From JACVRW01 sp963734365 (lineage in GTDB: Bacteria > Actinomycetota > Thermoleophilia > Solirubrobacterales > Thermoleophilaceae), in contig CAVTGV010000005.1 in the NCBI GenBank assembly GCA_963734365.1, forward strand, positions 162,889 to 226,888: a stretch of 64,000 bases of DNA, in the 5' to 3' direction. Below are positions 50,913 to 61,682 of the stretch, in pieces. The notes beneath the pieces were generated by a model. The model ran no database searches. It saw nothing but the letters and a program-made list of their open reading frames with translations, and was not told the origin of the DNA. Position 1 is the stretch's first letter. Each line of letters starts with the position of its first letter. A program made the position numbers and the translations under genes.

Positions 50913-51826
50913 AGCTTCGCGATCACCGCGTCGAGGTCCGCGGAGCGCTCGGCGATCAGCGCCTCGCCCAGGCTGCGCAGGGCGGTGAGGTTGTCCGGGC
51001 TCGCGTCGTCGAGGTCGTCGCTCGCGCCCACGAGCTCGGTCTGCAGGCGCCAGTAGGCGTCCTCGGGCAGGGCGTGGCGCAGCTGGTAGTCGACCGCGTC
51101 CGAGATCCCGTCGAAGACCACGTCGAGGATCGGGCGCGCCCACTCCACCAGGCCCCAGTCCTTGACCTCGTCGAAGGGCCGCTTGCGCGTGCGCTGGCCC
51201 GTGCCCAGCGAGAGCAGCACGATCTCGTCCTCGGCCTCCGGGTGGTGGCGGACCACCTCGGCGAACGCGCTCATCGCCGGGTTGACCGCGAACACGCCGC
51301 CGTCGACCAGCGAGCGCGGGCCGGCCTCGAGCGGCTCGAAGTAGGTGGGGGCCGACGAGGTGGCGCGGGCCACGACCGAGAGCGGGAAGTCGTCGGTGGC
51401 CGGAGTCTCGCGCGCCTTCATGCTCTTGAAGAAATACGGCCCCGGCTCGGCGGTGTCGTAGGCCGGCACGATCAGGTCCGGCCGGGCGTCCTTGAGGCGC
51501 TTGTCCGCCAGGAAGCGCGCGAGGGAGCGATCGAGGGCGGCGGAGTCGTACTTCTCGTCGAGCAGCCCGCCGGCCGAGCGGATTCGCTGCGCCAGCGAGA
51601 TCGAGAAGATCTCCGGCCCCTCCTCCTCGTAGATCTTGACCACCTCCAGCGCGGGGAGTGGCTCGGGGGCGCACAGCGCACAGGCGAGGATCCCGCCCGT
51701 GGAGGTGCCCGCGATCAGGTCGAAGAGCTCGAAGATCCGGCGGTCGCTGCGGCGCTCGATCTCGGTCAGCACCAGGGCGGGAATCAGCCCCCGGATCCCT
51801 CCTCCGTCTATCGCCAGTACGCGCAT
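50909..51826 (-). CDS. patatin-like phospholipase
   Basis: A 305-residue patatin. VLAIDGGGIRGLIPALVL is the glycine-rich oxyanion motif, FDLIAGTSTGGILACAL holds the catalytic serine in G-T-S-T-G, and SLVDGGVFAVNPAMSA holds the D-G-G aspartate of the Ser-Asp dyad. The sequence type is that of CapV/plant patatin-like enzymes acting on phospholipids. No nucleotidyltransferase of the cGAS/DncV type is nearby, so it is not a CBASS operon here. Stop overlaps the stop of the MarP-like gene by four bases. Confidence 0.9.
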   Translation of the reverse strand: MRVLAIDGGGIRGLIPALVLTEIERRSDRRIFELFDLIAGTSTGGILACALCAPEPLPALEVVKIYEEEGPEIFSISLAQRIRSAGGLLDEKYDSAALDRSLARFLADKRLKDARPDLIVPAYDTAEPGPYFFKSMKARETPATDDFPLSVVARATSSAPTYFEPLEAGPRSLVDGGVFAVNPAMSAFAEVVRHHPEAEDEIVLLSLGTGQRTRKRPFDEVKDWGLVEWARPILDVVFDGISDAVDYQLRHALPEDAYWRLQTELVGASDDLDDASPDNLTALRSLGEALIAERSADLDAVIAKL

Positions 51827-51858
51827 GTCGTCGAACTTAACCGCTACAACTAATCCGG

Positions 51859-52704
51859 GTGCGTGCCGTCGCTACAGCTCTGCTTGCCCTGGGCCTGGCC
51901 GCGCCGGGCGAGCCGCCCCCGGGCAGCGCTCCCGAACGGGCCCAGGTGGACGAGAACCCCTGCATAGGGGTGAATGCTGCCCGGCTGCGCTGCCCGGATC
52001 TCGTGATGCGCCGTCCCTACGGCCTGTACACGGACCGGCTCACCAAGGCGGGCAGCACCGTCCTGCGGGCGGGCAACGTGATCGACAGCGTGGGCGCCGG
52101 CCCCGCGGAGCTGCGCGGCACGCGTGCGAGTGCCCGCTGGATGACCGCCAACCAGCGCATTCATCGTGTCGACGGCGGGCGTCTGGTGGTGCGGACGGGG
52201 GCGCGCCTTCGGTTCAAGTTTGCGCACCAGCATCGCTACTGGTGGAAGTTCTACAACGCTGCGCGCTTCGAGCTCTGGCGCGTGGACTCGCGGGGACGCC
52301 GCAGCGTCAAGGTCAGGACCGGCCCCAAGGTGGCCTACTGCCTGCGCGACCTCACGCTCACGCGCCCGAAGCTCGAGCGCTCGCCTCGGCGGCGGGTCTA
52401 CCCGGCCTGCAACACCAACCCGAACCGCCGCCACGTCACGCTCGGCACCTCGCCGGGCTGGGCCGACATCTACCCGCCCGCCTATCCGGAGCAGTGGATC
52501 GACGTGACCGGCCTGCGCGGCTGCTTTGCCTACGTGCACATCGCCGATCCGGAGAACGGGATCTACGAGTCGAACGAGGACAACAACGAGGCTCAGACGA
52601 TTGTCCGCCTGCCTTTTCGCGCCAAGAAGCGCCGTTCGGGGTGTAAAGGCAGGGAGCTGGGACGTTCGTACGATCCCCGGCTCTCCTACACACCGCCGGG
52701 TTAG
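51859..52704 (+). CDS. lysyl-oxidase-like secreted protein with altered copper site
   Basis: A 281-residue protein from GTG 51859 with a short signal (AVATALLALGLAAPGEPP). LRCPDLVMRRPYGLYTD, FKFAHQHRYWWKFYNAARFE and YCLRDLTLTRPKLERS, then GTSPGWADIYPPAYPEQWID and NGIYESNEDNNEAQTIV follow the bacterial lysyl-oxidase-domain pattern. The copper site normally has several alternating histidines; here only H-x-H remains, followed by RYWWKF, so activity is doubtful. It could be a structural extracellular relative. Divergent from the patatin gene. Confidence 0.7.
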   Translation: MRAVATALLALGLAAPGEPPPGSAPERAQVDENPCIGVNAARLRCPDLVMRRPYGLYTDRLTKAGSTVLRAGNVIDSVGAGPAELRGTRASARWMTANQRIHRVDGGRLVVRTGARLRFKFAHQHRYWWKFYNAARFELWRVDSRGRRSVKVRTGPKVAYCLRDLTLTRPKLERSPRRRVYPACNTNPNRRHVTLGTSPGWADIYPPAYPEQWIDVTGLRGCFAYVHIADPENGIYESNEDNNEAQTIVRLPFRAKKRRSGCKGRELGRSYDPRLSYTPPG

Positions 52705-52772
52705 CGGTCGGAGGCCGTCCAGCACGATCCGCGACCGCTTGATGCGGGCAGCCCGTCCGCCGATTCGAACCT

Positions 52773-52967
52773 ATGCCAACGTTTCGCTGCACAAGCTGCG
52801 ACCGGCGGGTGAACAGCCCCGTCGTGATCGGCGCGGGTGATTGCCCGCACTGCGGCGGGGATGTGGTGTTCGACATCCGCGGCAGCGCGCCGGAGGCGCC
52901 CGAGCCCGATACGGACCGGCCGCGCCGCGGCCCGCGCTCGTTGCTGGGCCGCCTGCGTCGCCGCTGA
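52773..52967 (+). CDS. small zinc-ribbon protein
   Basis: A 64-residue protein: FRCTSCDRRVNSPVVIGAGD then CPHCGGDVVFDI contains two C-x2-C pairs about 18 residues apart, a simple zinc ribbon. The tail (PDTDRPRRGPRSLLGRLRRR) is basic. No ribosome site is obvious. Function unknown; such ribbons often bind nucleic acid or protein. It is convergent with the anti-sigma gene. Confidence 0.6.
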   Translation: MPTFRCTSCDRRVNSPVVIGAGDCPHCGGDVVFDIRGSAPEAPEPDTDRPRRGPRSLLGRLRRR

Positions 52968-52975
52968 GGCCCGGC

Positions 52976-53554
52976 TCAGGTCGGGCCGCGCAGAACCGAG
53001 TCCCCGGAGTGCGCCGGGTCGCCGTCCGCCGGCTCGCGCGAGACGTCCAGGTAGCGGAAGCCCTTCGCGTCGACGGGCACCGGCACCTTGAGCTCGGCCA
53101 CCCCCGACTTGGGAACGGCGAACGAGCCGAGCGACACGAGCTTGCCCTTGTCGCCCAGCAGCCAGAGCTCGTAGAACTCGCCGTCAGCGCTCGGACGCAG
53201 CCCCGAGACTCGCACGCTGGCGTCCTCGCCGGGCCGGGCCGTGAGCTCGGCCACCCCGGCGGCCCCGGCGTTGGGACGGCCGATCGACCTGAGCTCGATC
53301 TTCTGGGCCGTCACGGTTGAGCCGCCCCCGCCGTCGTCGCCGCCCCACAGCGCGAGGCCCGCCAGCAGTCCCGCCACGAGGAGCAGAGCCGACGCCGCCA
53401 CGGCCACGACCGGCCGCAGCACCAGGCTGCGGCCGCGCCGGGCGCGCTCCGCCTCGGCGGGCCACGGCGCGGGCGGCGGCACCGGCCGGTCCCACGCCTC
53501 GCGCGGGAGCTCCTCCAGACGCCGAGAGAGATCGTCGAGTGACTTGTCGCTCAC
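52976..53554 (-). CDS. anti-sigma factor, RskA-like
   Basis: A 192-residue membrane protein from a GTG overlapping the sigma stop (GTGA). A short cytosolic N-terminus (DDLSRRLEELPREAWDRPVP) precedes one helix (VVAVAASALLLVAGLLAGLAL) and an extracellular RskA-C domain (ELTARPGEDASVRVSGLRPS, EFYELWLLGDKGKLVSLGSF, DAKGFRYLDVSREP). The cytosolic part lacks the zinc-binding cysteines of ZAS domains, so binding must use the helical segment. It would hold the partner sigma until released by proteolysis. Partner of the gene at 53551. Confidence 0.85.
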   Translation of the reverse strand: MSDKSLDDLSRRLEELPREAWDRPVPPPAPWPAEAERARRGRSLVLRPVVAVAASALLLVAGLLAGLALWGGDDGGGGSTVTAQKIELRSIGRPNAGAAGVAELTARPGEDASVRVSGLRPSADGEFYELWLLGDKGKLVSLGSFAVPKSGVAELKVPVPVDAKGFRYLDVSREPADGDPAHSGDSVLRGPT

Positions 53555-54075
53555 GACCCCACCCCTTCCTCGTCCTCGATCAGGTCGCGCAGCCTGCGCA
53601 GCGCGGTGACCATGCGCATCTTCACCGTGCCCAGCGGAATGTCGGTGCGCTCGGCCACCTCGGACTGGCTCAGCCCCTCGTAGAAGCGCATCCGCAGGAG
53701 CTCGGCCTCCTCCGTCCGCAGGAGCGAGAGCAGGTGGGCGACCCGCCAGCGCTCGACGAGGGCGTCGAGCGACTGCCCGGGATCCTCGGCCACGTCGAAG
53801 TCGTCCGTGGGGTCGTGGGGCTCCGGCCGGCGCCGGCGCAGCTCGTCCACCGCGCGGCTGCGGGCGATGGTCATGATCCAGGTGAGAACGCTCGCGCGCT
53901 CCGGGTCGTAGGTCGGCGCTCGCTGCCAGACCTCGAGGAACACCTGCTGATGCACGTCCTCGGCGGCGCCGCGGTCGCCCAGCGAGTTGATCAGGTAGCC
54001 GAGCACGGTGGGGGCGTACTCGCTGTAGAGGCTCTCGAGCGCCGCGCGGTCGCGCTTGCGCAGGCGCTTGGCCAA
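53551..54075 (-). CDS. ECF sigma factor, SigK-like
   Basis: A 174-residue ECF sigma factor. Region 2: LESLYSEYAPTVLGYLINSL, GAAEDVHQQVFLEVWQRAP and VLTWIMTIARSRAVDELRRR; region 4: EELLRMRFYEGLSQSEVAER-like sequence ending TDIPLGTVKMRMVTALRRLR. I start at TTG 54075 (LAKRLRKRDRAALE) preceded by GGGGGT, because upstream codons look untranslated; the start is uncertain. It is coupled to the RskA-like anti-sigma gene. The divergent secreted-repeat gene at 54290 is the obvious candidate target, as in mycobacterial SigK/RskA regions. Confidence 0.88.
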   Translation of the reverse strand: MAKRLRKRDRAALESLYSEYAPTVLGYLINSLGDRGAAEDVHQQVFLEVWQRAPTYDPERASVLTWIMTIARSRAVDELRRRRPEPHDPTDDFDVAEDPGQSLDALVERWRVAHLLSLLRTEEAELLRMRFYEGLSQSEVAERTDIPLGTVKMRMVTALRRLRDLIEDEEGVGS

Positions 54076-54289
54076 GCCGTGACCCCCGTGCTCAATCCCG
54101 CTCCCGCGGCGCAGGAACGACCCCGCGCGGGCTTCGAGGAGCGGTGCGGCGCGGGACAGCACCGGAGGCACGAGGTTCACTGCGGCCATCCCGGGGGGTA
54201 CGGCCGGCGAGCGACCGGCGGTTGCCCAACCGAACGTCGGCCGGGGTCCGTAGGAGCCCAGGAAGGGAAACCACCGACGGAGGTATGAC

Positions 54290-55324
54290 GTGAGACGTTC
54301 CATCCTTGTGCTGACGGCGATCGTAGCTGCGTTCCTCGTGGCCGCACCCGTCGCCGGCGCAGCGAAGGTCAATCTGGCCGGGGGCTCCACCACCCTCAAG
54401 CTCAACCCGGGTACGGCTGCAGCTCTGGCCGACGCCGGCGCGAGCGTGGCCCCCCTCAAACCCGCCAAGGTGAAGGGCGGTGGAGTGGCCTTCCCGATCA
54501 CCGGCGGAGCCATCGATCCCGCGACCGCGCGGGGGCGCATCGATCACTCCGGTGGCCTCGTGTTCCGCGCGGGCGGCGCGAAGGTGGCGATCAAGAACTT
54601 CCGCGTGCACGTGGGTGCCAAGCGGGCGATCCTGACCGCGAAGGCGGGTAAGGCGCGCATCACGGTTCTGTCGCTCAACCTGTCGAAGGCGAAGATCAAG
54701 CGCCCCGGGCTCGGCACGACCGTCACCGGCATCAGGGCGGTACTGGCCGGCCAGGCGGCGAAGGCGCTCAACGCGGCCTTCGACACGGATCTGTTCGCCA
54801 AGGGGCTGCCGATCGGCAAGGTGTCGGTCAAGGCGAAGCCGGCCGAGGTTGCCCTGAAGGGCGGCTCCACGGCTCTGCAGCTCGATCCGGGAGCGGCGTC
54901 GGCGCTGCAGTCGCTGGGCGTGACCGCCGGCGTGGTGGCTCCGGCCACCGCGGAGTCCGACGGGCTCAACTTCCCGATCACGGGCGGCAAGGTCAACGCC
55001 AAGACGTTCGCCGGGTCGATCCGGCACGGCGGGGGCATCAGCCTCACTGCCGGCTCCACCAAGGTCGAGCTCACGGACTTCACCATCAACGTGGACTCCG
55101 ACCCCGACCTGACCGCCCTCGTGGGCGGGCAGCGCGTGTCGATCCTCTCGCTCGACCTGTCGCAGCTTCAGGCGAAGGTGTCGGGCAGGAAGATCACGCT
55201 GGCCGGTGTGAAGGCCAACCTGACCGCCGCCGCGGCCACGGCCCTCAACCAGGCGTTCAGCGTGTCGGCGTTCACCGAGGGACTGACCCTCGGCACGGCG
55301 ACCGTCAAGGCGCGCGCCCAGTAG
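54290..55324 (+). CDS. secreted tandem-repeat protein, distantly HtaA-like
   Basis: A 344-residue secreted protein from GTG 54290 with CGGAGG upstream. Signal peptide 1-24 (RRSILVLTAIVAAFLVAAPV, cleavage after AGA). Two about 155-residue repeats follow, each with FPITGG, a G-x-I-x-H-x-G-G segment, and a long beta run ending in an ALNxAF helix. The layout recalls HtaA-type haem-binding or other surface repeats, but I see no convincing haem ligand. It faces a SigK-like gene across a 214-base gap and may be its target. Function unknown. Confidence 0.72.
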   Translation: MRRSILVLTAIVAAFLVAAPVAGAAKVNLAGGSTTLKLNPGTAAALADAGASVAPLKPAKVKGGGVAFPITGGAIDPATARGRIDHSGGLVFRAGGAKVAIKNFRVHVGAKRAILTAKAGKARITVLSLNLSKAKIKRPGLGTTVTGIRAVLAGQAAKALNAAFDTDLFAKGLPIGKVSVKAKPAEVALKGGSTALQLDPGAASALQSLGVTAGVVAPATAESDGLNFPITGGKVNAKTFAGSIRHGGGISLTAGSTKVELTDFTINVDSDPDLTALVGGQRVSILSLDLSQLQAKVSGRKITLAGVKANLTAAAATALNQAFSVSAFTEGLTLGTATVKARAQ

Positions 55325-55348
55325 CGCTCCTCAGGGGGATGGCTGATC

Positions 55349-55373
55349 CCGGCCGGGCGCACCGCCCGGCCGG
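55349..55373. terminator. 11-bp GC hairpin between convergent genes
   Basis: CCGGCCGGGCG (55349-55359), loop CAC, CGCCCGGCCGG (55363-55373). Perfect stem between the convergent repeat-protein and membrane sigma genes, so it can serve both strands. No U-tract on either side. Confidence 0.6.
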
Positions 55374-55382
55374 GCGGCCCCT

Positions 55383-56999
55383 CTAGGGCTGGCGCGGCGG
55401 CACGGTTATGCCGGGAACGCGCGGGCATGGCGGCGTTCCGGGGATGCCGCAGGTCGGCCGCGTGGGCGGATCGACCACGACCGGGGGGTCGGTCGTCACG
55501 GGCGGAACGTCCGGCGGGTCGGTGACCACAGGGGGGTCGTCCGGCGGGTCGGTGACCACCGGGGGATCGTCTCCGGCCAGGTTCTCGCCACCACCGCCGC
55601 CGCCGTTCTGCCCACGGGTGCTTCCCTGCTGGCCGCCCTGCGGCTTGCGCACCGGGTCCTTGGCCGCGCGGTCGGTCTGCCCGCCGGATGAGGTTCCCGG
55701 CTCGTCGTTGGCCGGCTGCCCGTCCGCCTGCCCGGGCTCGTCCGCTGCGGCCGGCGCGGCCGTTCCCTTCTGAGCCTTCTTGTCGGCGGGCTTCTTGTTG
55801 TTCTTCTTCGACGCCGCGGGCTCCTTGGGGGCGGGATCGTCGCTCACCGTCTGCGACTCGTCGGCGGTGGGGCGAGTGTCCTCGACCTTCGTCCCGTCGT
55901 GGACCGTTGCGGCCAGCAGCACCAGCAGGATCGCCGCTGCCAGGCCGCCGATCAGCGCGAGGTCGAGCCGGCGGTGGCGCAGGAGGGCCGCGCGGGCGCT
56001 CGCCGGCGCGCCTGCGGCGCCGGCCGCCGCACCGCCGCCGGCCCCGCTGAGCCGCGCCCGCAACCCGCCTCCGGCGCCGTTGCCGGCTCCGTTGCCGAGC
56101 CTCGCCTCGTGGCGTGCGGTGACGTCGCTCCAGTCCTCGCCCACCGCGCCGGCGGCCCGGGCCATCGTCTCCCGGAACAGCAGCGGCGCGGCGGCCACGG
56201 GCAGCCATGCCCGGTAGGACACCCCGGCCTCTTCCATCGCCTCACGGCTGAGGCGGCAGGTCTCGCAGTCCGCCATGTGCAGGCGCAGCCAGTCGGCATC
56301 CTCCGCGGGCTGGCGGTCCTGCTCGGCGGCCAGGAGCGCGATGGCGCGTTCACAGTCCGCCGACGATGTTGCGATCGAGGCGAGAGCGGTGCCCCGCAGC
56401 GCATCGCGCAGGTTGATGCGCGCCCGCGAGATCAGCTGAGCCACCGAGTTGCGGTTCATCTCCATGATGTCCGCGATCTCGTCGTAGGAGAGGTTCTCGA
56501 CCTCCCTCAGCACCAGCACCTCCCGCTGGCGCTCGGGAAGCATGAGGTTGGCTTCCCGGATCTCGTCCTGACGCGCCTCGAGGAGGACGTTGCGCTCCGG
56601 ATCGTCGCCCGGGTCACCGGGCTCGAAGCCGAGCCCCCCGCCGCCCACGCCACCCCCGACCGGGACAGCGCCCTCGGCGATCTCATCGCTCGGCTCGGCG
56701 CGCTTTTGGCGTTCGATCAGGTCGTAGCAGGCGTGTCGCGCGGACGTGAACAGGTAGGAGCCGAACGCGAGGTCGCGGCCCTCGAGCTTGGGCAGGCGCC
56801 GCAGGACGCTGACGAACGCCTCCTGGGTGGCGTCCGCGGCGTCGGCCTCGGAGCCCACGATCCGCAGGCAGAGGTTGTAGGCGCGTTTCTCGTAGCGGCT
56901 GTAGAGCTCGGCGAAGGCGTCGCCGTCTCCCGCCACGGCACGCCGAGCCAGGCCGGTCTCGTCGCTTGCGAGATCCTCGCTCAGGGCCACGGTGTCCAA
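55383..56999 (-). CDS. membrane-anchored ECF sigma factor with built-in anti-sigma domain
   Basis: A 538-residue protein from TTG 56999 (AGGAG four bases upstream; the 20 codons before it look non-coding). Sigma region 2 (about 29-97: FAELYSRYEKRAYNLCLRIV, EADAADATQEAFVSVLRRLP) and region 4 (about 150-201: LPERQREVLVLREVENLSYD, EIADIMEMNRNSVAQLISRA) are joined by a glycine-rich linker. A zinc anti-sigma-like domain follows (C216, H241, C245, C248: H-x3-C-x2-C), then a glycine-rich linker, a membrane helix (345-366, LDLALIGGLAAAILLVLLAATV) and an extracellular Pro/Thr/Asp tail with repeats of DPPVVTDPPD. Related ECF groups with C-terminal zinc and membrane domains are known in actinobacteria. 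Confidence 0.85.
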   Translation of the reverse strand: MDTVALSEDLASDETGLARRAVAGDGDAFAELYSRYEKRAYNLCLRIVGSEADAADATQEAFVSVLRRLPKLEGRDLAFGSYLFTSARHACYDLIERQKRAEPSDEIAEGAVPVGGGVGGGGLGFEPGDPGDDPERNVLLEARQDEIREANLMLPERQREVLVLREVENLSYDEIADIMEMNRNSVAQLISRARINLRDALRGTALASIATSSADCERAIALLAAEQDRQPAEDADWLRLHMADCETCRLSREAMEEAGVSYRAWLPVAAAPLLFRETMARAAGAVGEDWSDVTARHEARLGNGAGNGAGGGLRARLSGAGGGAAAGAAGAPASARAALLRHRRLDLALIGGLAAAILLVLLAATVHDGTKVEDTRPTADESQTVSDDPAPKEPAASKKNNKKPADKKAQKGTAAPAAADEPGQADGQPANDEPGTSSGGQTDRAAKDPVRKPQGGQQGSTRGQNGGGGGGENLAGDDPPVVTDPPDDPPVVTDPPDVPPVTTDPPVVVDPPTRPTCGIPGTPPCPRVPGITVPPRQP

Positions 57000-57131
57000 G
57001 GTACTCCTATGTGTGTGCTTCGGAAAAGGCAGGGCGAAGGGCTGTGCTGTGATGGCCATCGCCCTTCCAACCGGTGTCTCGGGAGGAAATTACGGCGCAT
57101 CCGCATCTGAGGCTCCATCATCTCGCATGTC

Positions 57132-57894
57132 ATGGATGTGATCTACGACACGATCGGCCGCAGCTACCGCGCCACGCGCCGCGAGGAGCCCCGAATCGCT
57201 GCGGCGATCGTGGCGGCGCTGGGGGATGCGCGGTCGGTGGTGAACGTGGGGGCCGGTACGGGCTCGTATGAGCCGCGCGACCGCGAGGTGATCGCCGTCG
57301 AGCCGTCGGACGTGATGATCGCCCAGCGGCCGCCCGGAGCCGCGCGCGTGGTACGCGGCCGAGCTGAGGAGCTGCCGCTCGAGAACGACTGCTGCGACGC
57401 GGCCATGGCGATCCTCAGCATCCACCACTGGGACGATCGTGCGGCGGGACTGCGCGAGCTGCGCCGCGTGGCGCGGCGGCGGGTGGTGGTGTTCGGGATC
57501 GATCCGGCGGAGACCGATGGCTTCTGGATGACACGCGAGTACCTCCCCGAGGTCATGAGCCTCGTCTCCGGCTCCGGCGGCCCCACGAGATGGGAGAAGG
57601 AGCTCGGCGAGTTGCTGCCCGGACGGCTGCAGGTAGAGGCCGTGCCGGTCCCGCACGACTGCCGCGACGGCTTCTACGGCGCCTGGTGGCGCCGCCCGGC
57701 CGCGTTCCTCGATCCCGTGGTGAGAGCGGGGATCTCGGTGTTCTCACAGGTCCCGGAGGCGGCGGTAAGCAGGGCGCGTCGAGAGGCTGCGCGCCGATCT
57801 GGACAGCGGCGCCTGGGCACGCCGCCATGCCGATCTGCTCGAGCTCGACGAGCTCGATCTGGGCTACAGGGTGATCACGGTGGAGCTCGATTGA
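57132..57894 (+). CDS. SAM-dependent methyltransferase, frame broken near 3' end
   Basis: ATG 57132 begins MDVIYDTIGRSYRATRREEP. SVVNVGAGTGSYEPRDREVI is the SAM-binding motif I, AMAILSIHHWDDRAAGLREL motif post-I, typical of UbiE-like class I methyltransferases. At 57774-57777 the frame slips: the true end (VERLRADLDSGAWARRHADL then YRVITVELD) is in the next frame to TGA 57892-57894. Deleting one base gives 253 residues, the usual size. Without that, a meaningless long extension runs over the oxidoreductase gene. Third such insertion in the window. Substrate unknown. Confidence 0.8.
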
Positions 57895-57908
57895 GCAGCG
57901 ACGCAAGC

Positions 57909-59342
57909 TCAGCGCCCGAGGTGCATCCCCACCAGCCGGGGAGCAGCGCAGACCGCCCGAGAGACGGCATCCGGCCGCTCCCCGTTCTCCGCTGCCTTCT
58001 CGACCCGCAGCAACGCCGAGCGCACCACCGAGCCCCCGACGAACGCCAGCGGCTCCGGCGGCACCCACGCTCCGGCTCCCGACTCGACGATGGGCAAGCG
58101 CGAGTACTCGTCGCGACGGTCCAGGGCGAGCGCGGACAGCGCCCGCGCGGCCAGGAAGGTCGGTCCCACTCCGTTGCCGGTGAACCCGAAGGCGAAGTGC
58201 ACCGGCGCCCCGGGCAGCGTGCCCACCTGGGGCAGGTGGCTGGGGGAGACGTCGATCGGTCCGCCCCAGGCGTGGGTGATGCGCCGGCCGCGGACCCCGG
58301 GGAAGATTCGCTCGAGCCCGCCGATCGTCTCGGCGGCCACCTCGCCGTCGACCTCCACGCGCCCGTTCAGCCGCGCGCCGCAGGCCAGGCGCCCGCCGCC
58401 CCAGCCGAGCACGATCCGGCCGTCCCGGGTGGTGCGGAAGTAATGCAGCAGCGTGCGGCCGTCGGTGATGCACTCGCCGCCGGTCCAGCCGATCTCCTCG
58501 AGCAGGTCGGGCACCGGCTCGGTCATCACGATGTGCGACGAGGTGACCGACAGCCGGGAGCGAAGCGCCGCGACCGAGCGGGCAGCGGCCCCGACGGTCA
58601 GCACCGCCGCGGAGGCGCGTACGGAGCCGGCGTCGGTCTCAGCGACCACGGCGTGCGGGCGCGCGGATCCGTTGGAGCCGCCGGCGGCCGGCTCGTGGCG
58701 GAGGGCCCTCACGCGCGAGTGCTCGAACACCTCCACGCCGCGTTCGATCAGCCGCCGGCGCAGACCGAGCGCCAGTCGCGCCGGCTGCACGGTGGCGAAG
58801 TCGGGTACGAACACGCCGCGCCCGAACACGGGGGACAGGCAGCGCTCCGCCACCTGCTGCGCGGACAGGTCCTGAACCGCCTCGGGTGAGCCGAGGGCCG
58901 CCGCGGCCTCCACCGCCGCGAGGCCGACGCCGTCGAAGGCCTCGCCCGTCGAGACGCACAGGTAGCCCGACTGGTCGAACCAGGCATCCACCTCGTTCGC
59001 CTCGCACCACGCGCCGATGTCGGACACGGTGCGGCTCGCGGCCTCGAGCAGCCTCCGCGCGGGCTCGTCGCCGAAGCGGTCGCGCACCGTCGCGGCGCTG
59101 AACCAGAGCGACTCGCAGAAGCCGCCGTTGCGGCCGCTGGGACCGTGCCCGCAGAGGTCTCCCTCCAGCAGGGCCACCTTCGCGCCCGGCTCGGCCTCCA
59201 GTACGTGCCATGCGGTCCACATGCCGGCATAGCCGCCGCCGATCACCAGCACGTCGGCATCGAGGGCTTCGCTGAGCGGGGGGCGAGCCTCGACCCCGCC
59301 GGCCTCATCGAGCCACCAGCCCGTCGCGTTATGACGACCCAC
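57909..59342 (-). CDS. FAD-dependent oxidoreductase (DAO family)
   Basis: A 477-residue flavoprotein from GTG 59342; HNATGWWLDEAGG then follows, a start seen in this group. DADVLVIGGGYAGMWTAWHV is the FAD dinucleotide loop, GPSGRNGGFCESLW the second conserved motif of GlpD/PuuB/glycine-oxidase-like enzymes, and GFTGNGVGPTFLAARAL the C-terminal FAD contact. The R-N-G-G-F motif matches gamma-glutamylputrescine oxidase-like amine oxidases. It should oxidise an amine or amino acid with FAD; substrate unknown. Divergent from topB, with 25 bases between starts. Confidence 0.88.
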   Translation of the reverse strand: MGRHNATGWWLDEAGGVEARPPLSEALDADVLVIGGGYAGMWTAWHVLEAEPGAKVALLEGDLCGHGPSGRNGGFCESLWFSAATVRDRFGDEPARRLLEAASRTVSDIGAWCEANEVDAWFDQSGYLCVSTGEAFDGVGLAAVEAAAALGSPEAVQDLSAQQVAERCLSPVFGRGVFVPDFATVQPARLALGLRRRLIERGVEVFEHSRVRALRHEPAAGGSNGSARPHAVVAETDAGSVRASAAVLTVGAAARSVAALRSRLSVTSSHIVMTEPVPDLLEEIGWTGGECITDGRTLLHYFRTTRDGRIVLGWGGGRLACGARLNGRVEVDGEVAAETIGGLERIFPGVRGRRITHAWGGPIDVSPSHLPQVGTLPGAPVHFAFGFTGNGVGPTFLAARALSALALDRRDEYSRLPIVESGAGAWVPPEPLAFVGGSVVRSALLRVEKAAENGERPDAVSRAVCAAPRLVGMHLGR

Positions 59343-59367
59343 TTGCGTATGGTGATTGGGGACTGCG

Positions 59368-61644
<2,277 letters not shown>

Positions 61645-61668
61645 CGGGCGCTGGCTACTGTGGGTAGC

Positions 61669-61681
61669 CTACCGTCGGTAG
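61669..61681. promoter_or_regulatory. operator overlapping the TetR gene start
   Basis: CTACCGTCGGTAG is a perfect 6-1-6 inverted repeat ending two bases before the GTG at 61683. Its position suggests autoregulation by the TetR protein, perhaps on a leaderless transcript since no ribosome site is visible. Confidence 0.6.
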
Positions 61682-61682
61682 T

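Noticed and set aside
50909..51826. CBASS-type defence operon with a CapV-like patatin effector
   Set aside because: No cyclic-nucleotide synthase, E1/E2-JAB or HORMA gene is adjacent; neighbours are a MarP-like protease and a lysyl-oxidase-like protein.
52750..52785. TTCGAA-containing segment as a tRNA T-arm
   Set aside because: The flanking bases do not form a T-stem, acceptor stem or anticodon arm on either strand.
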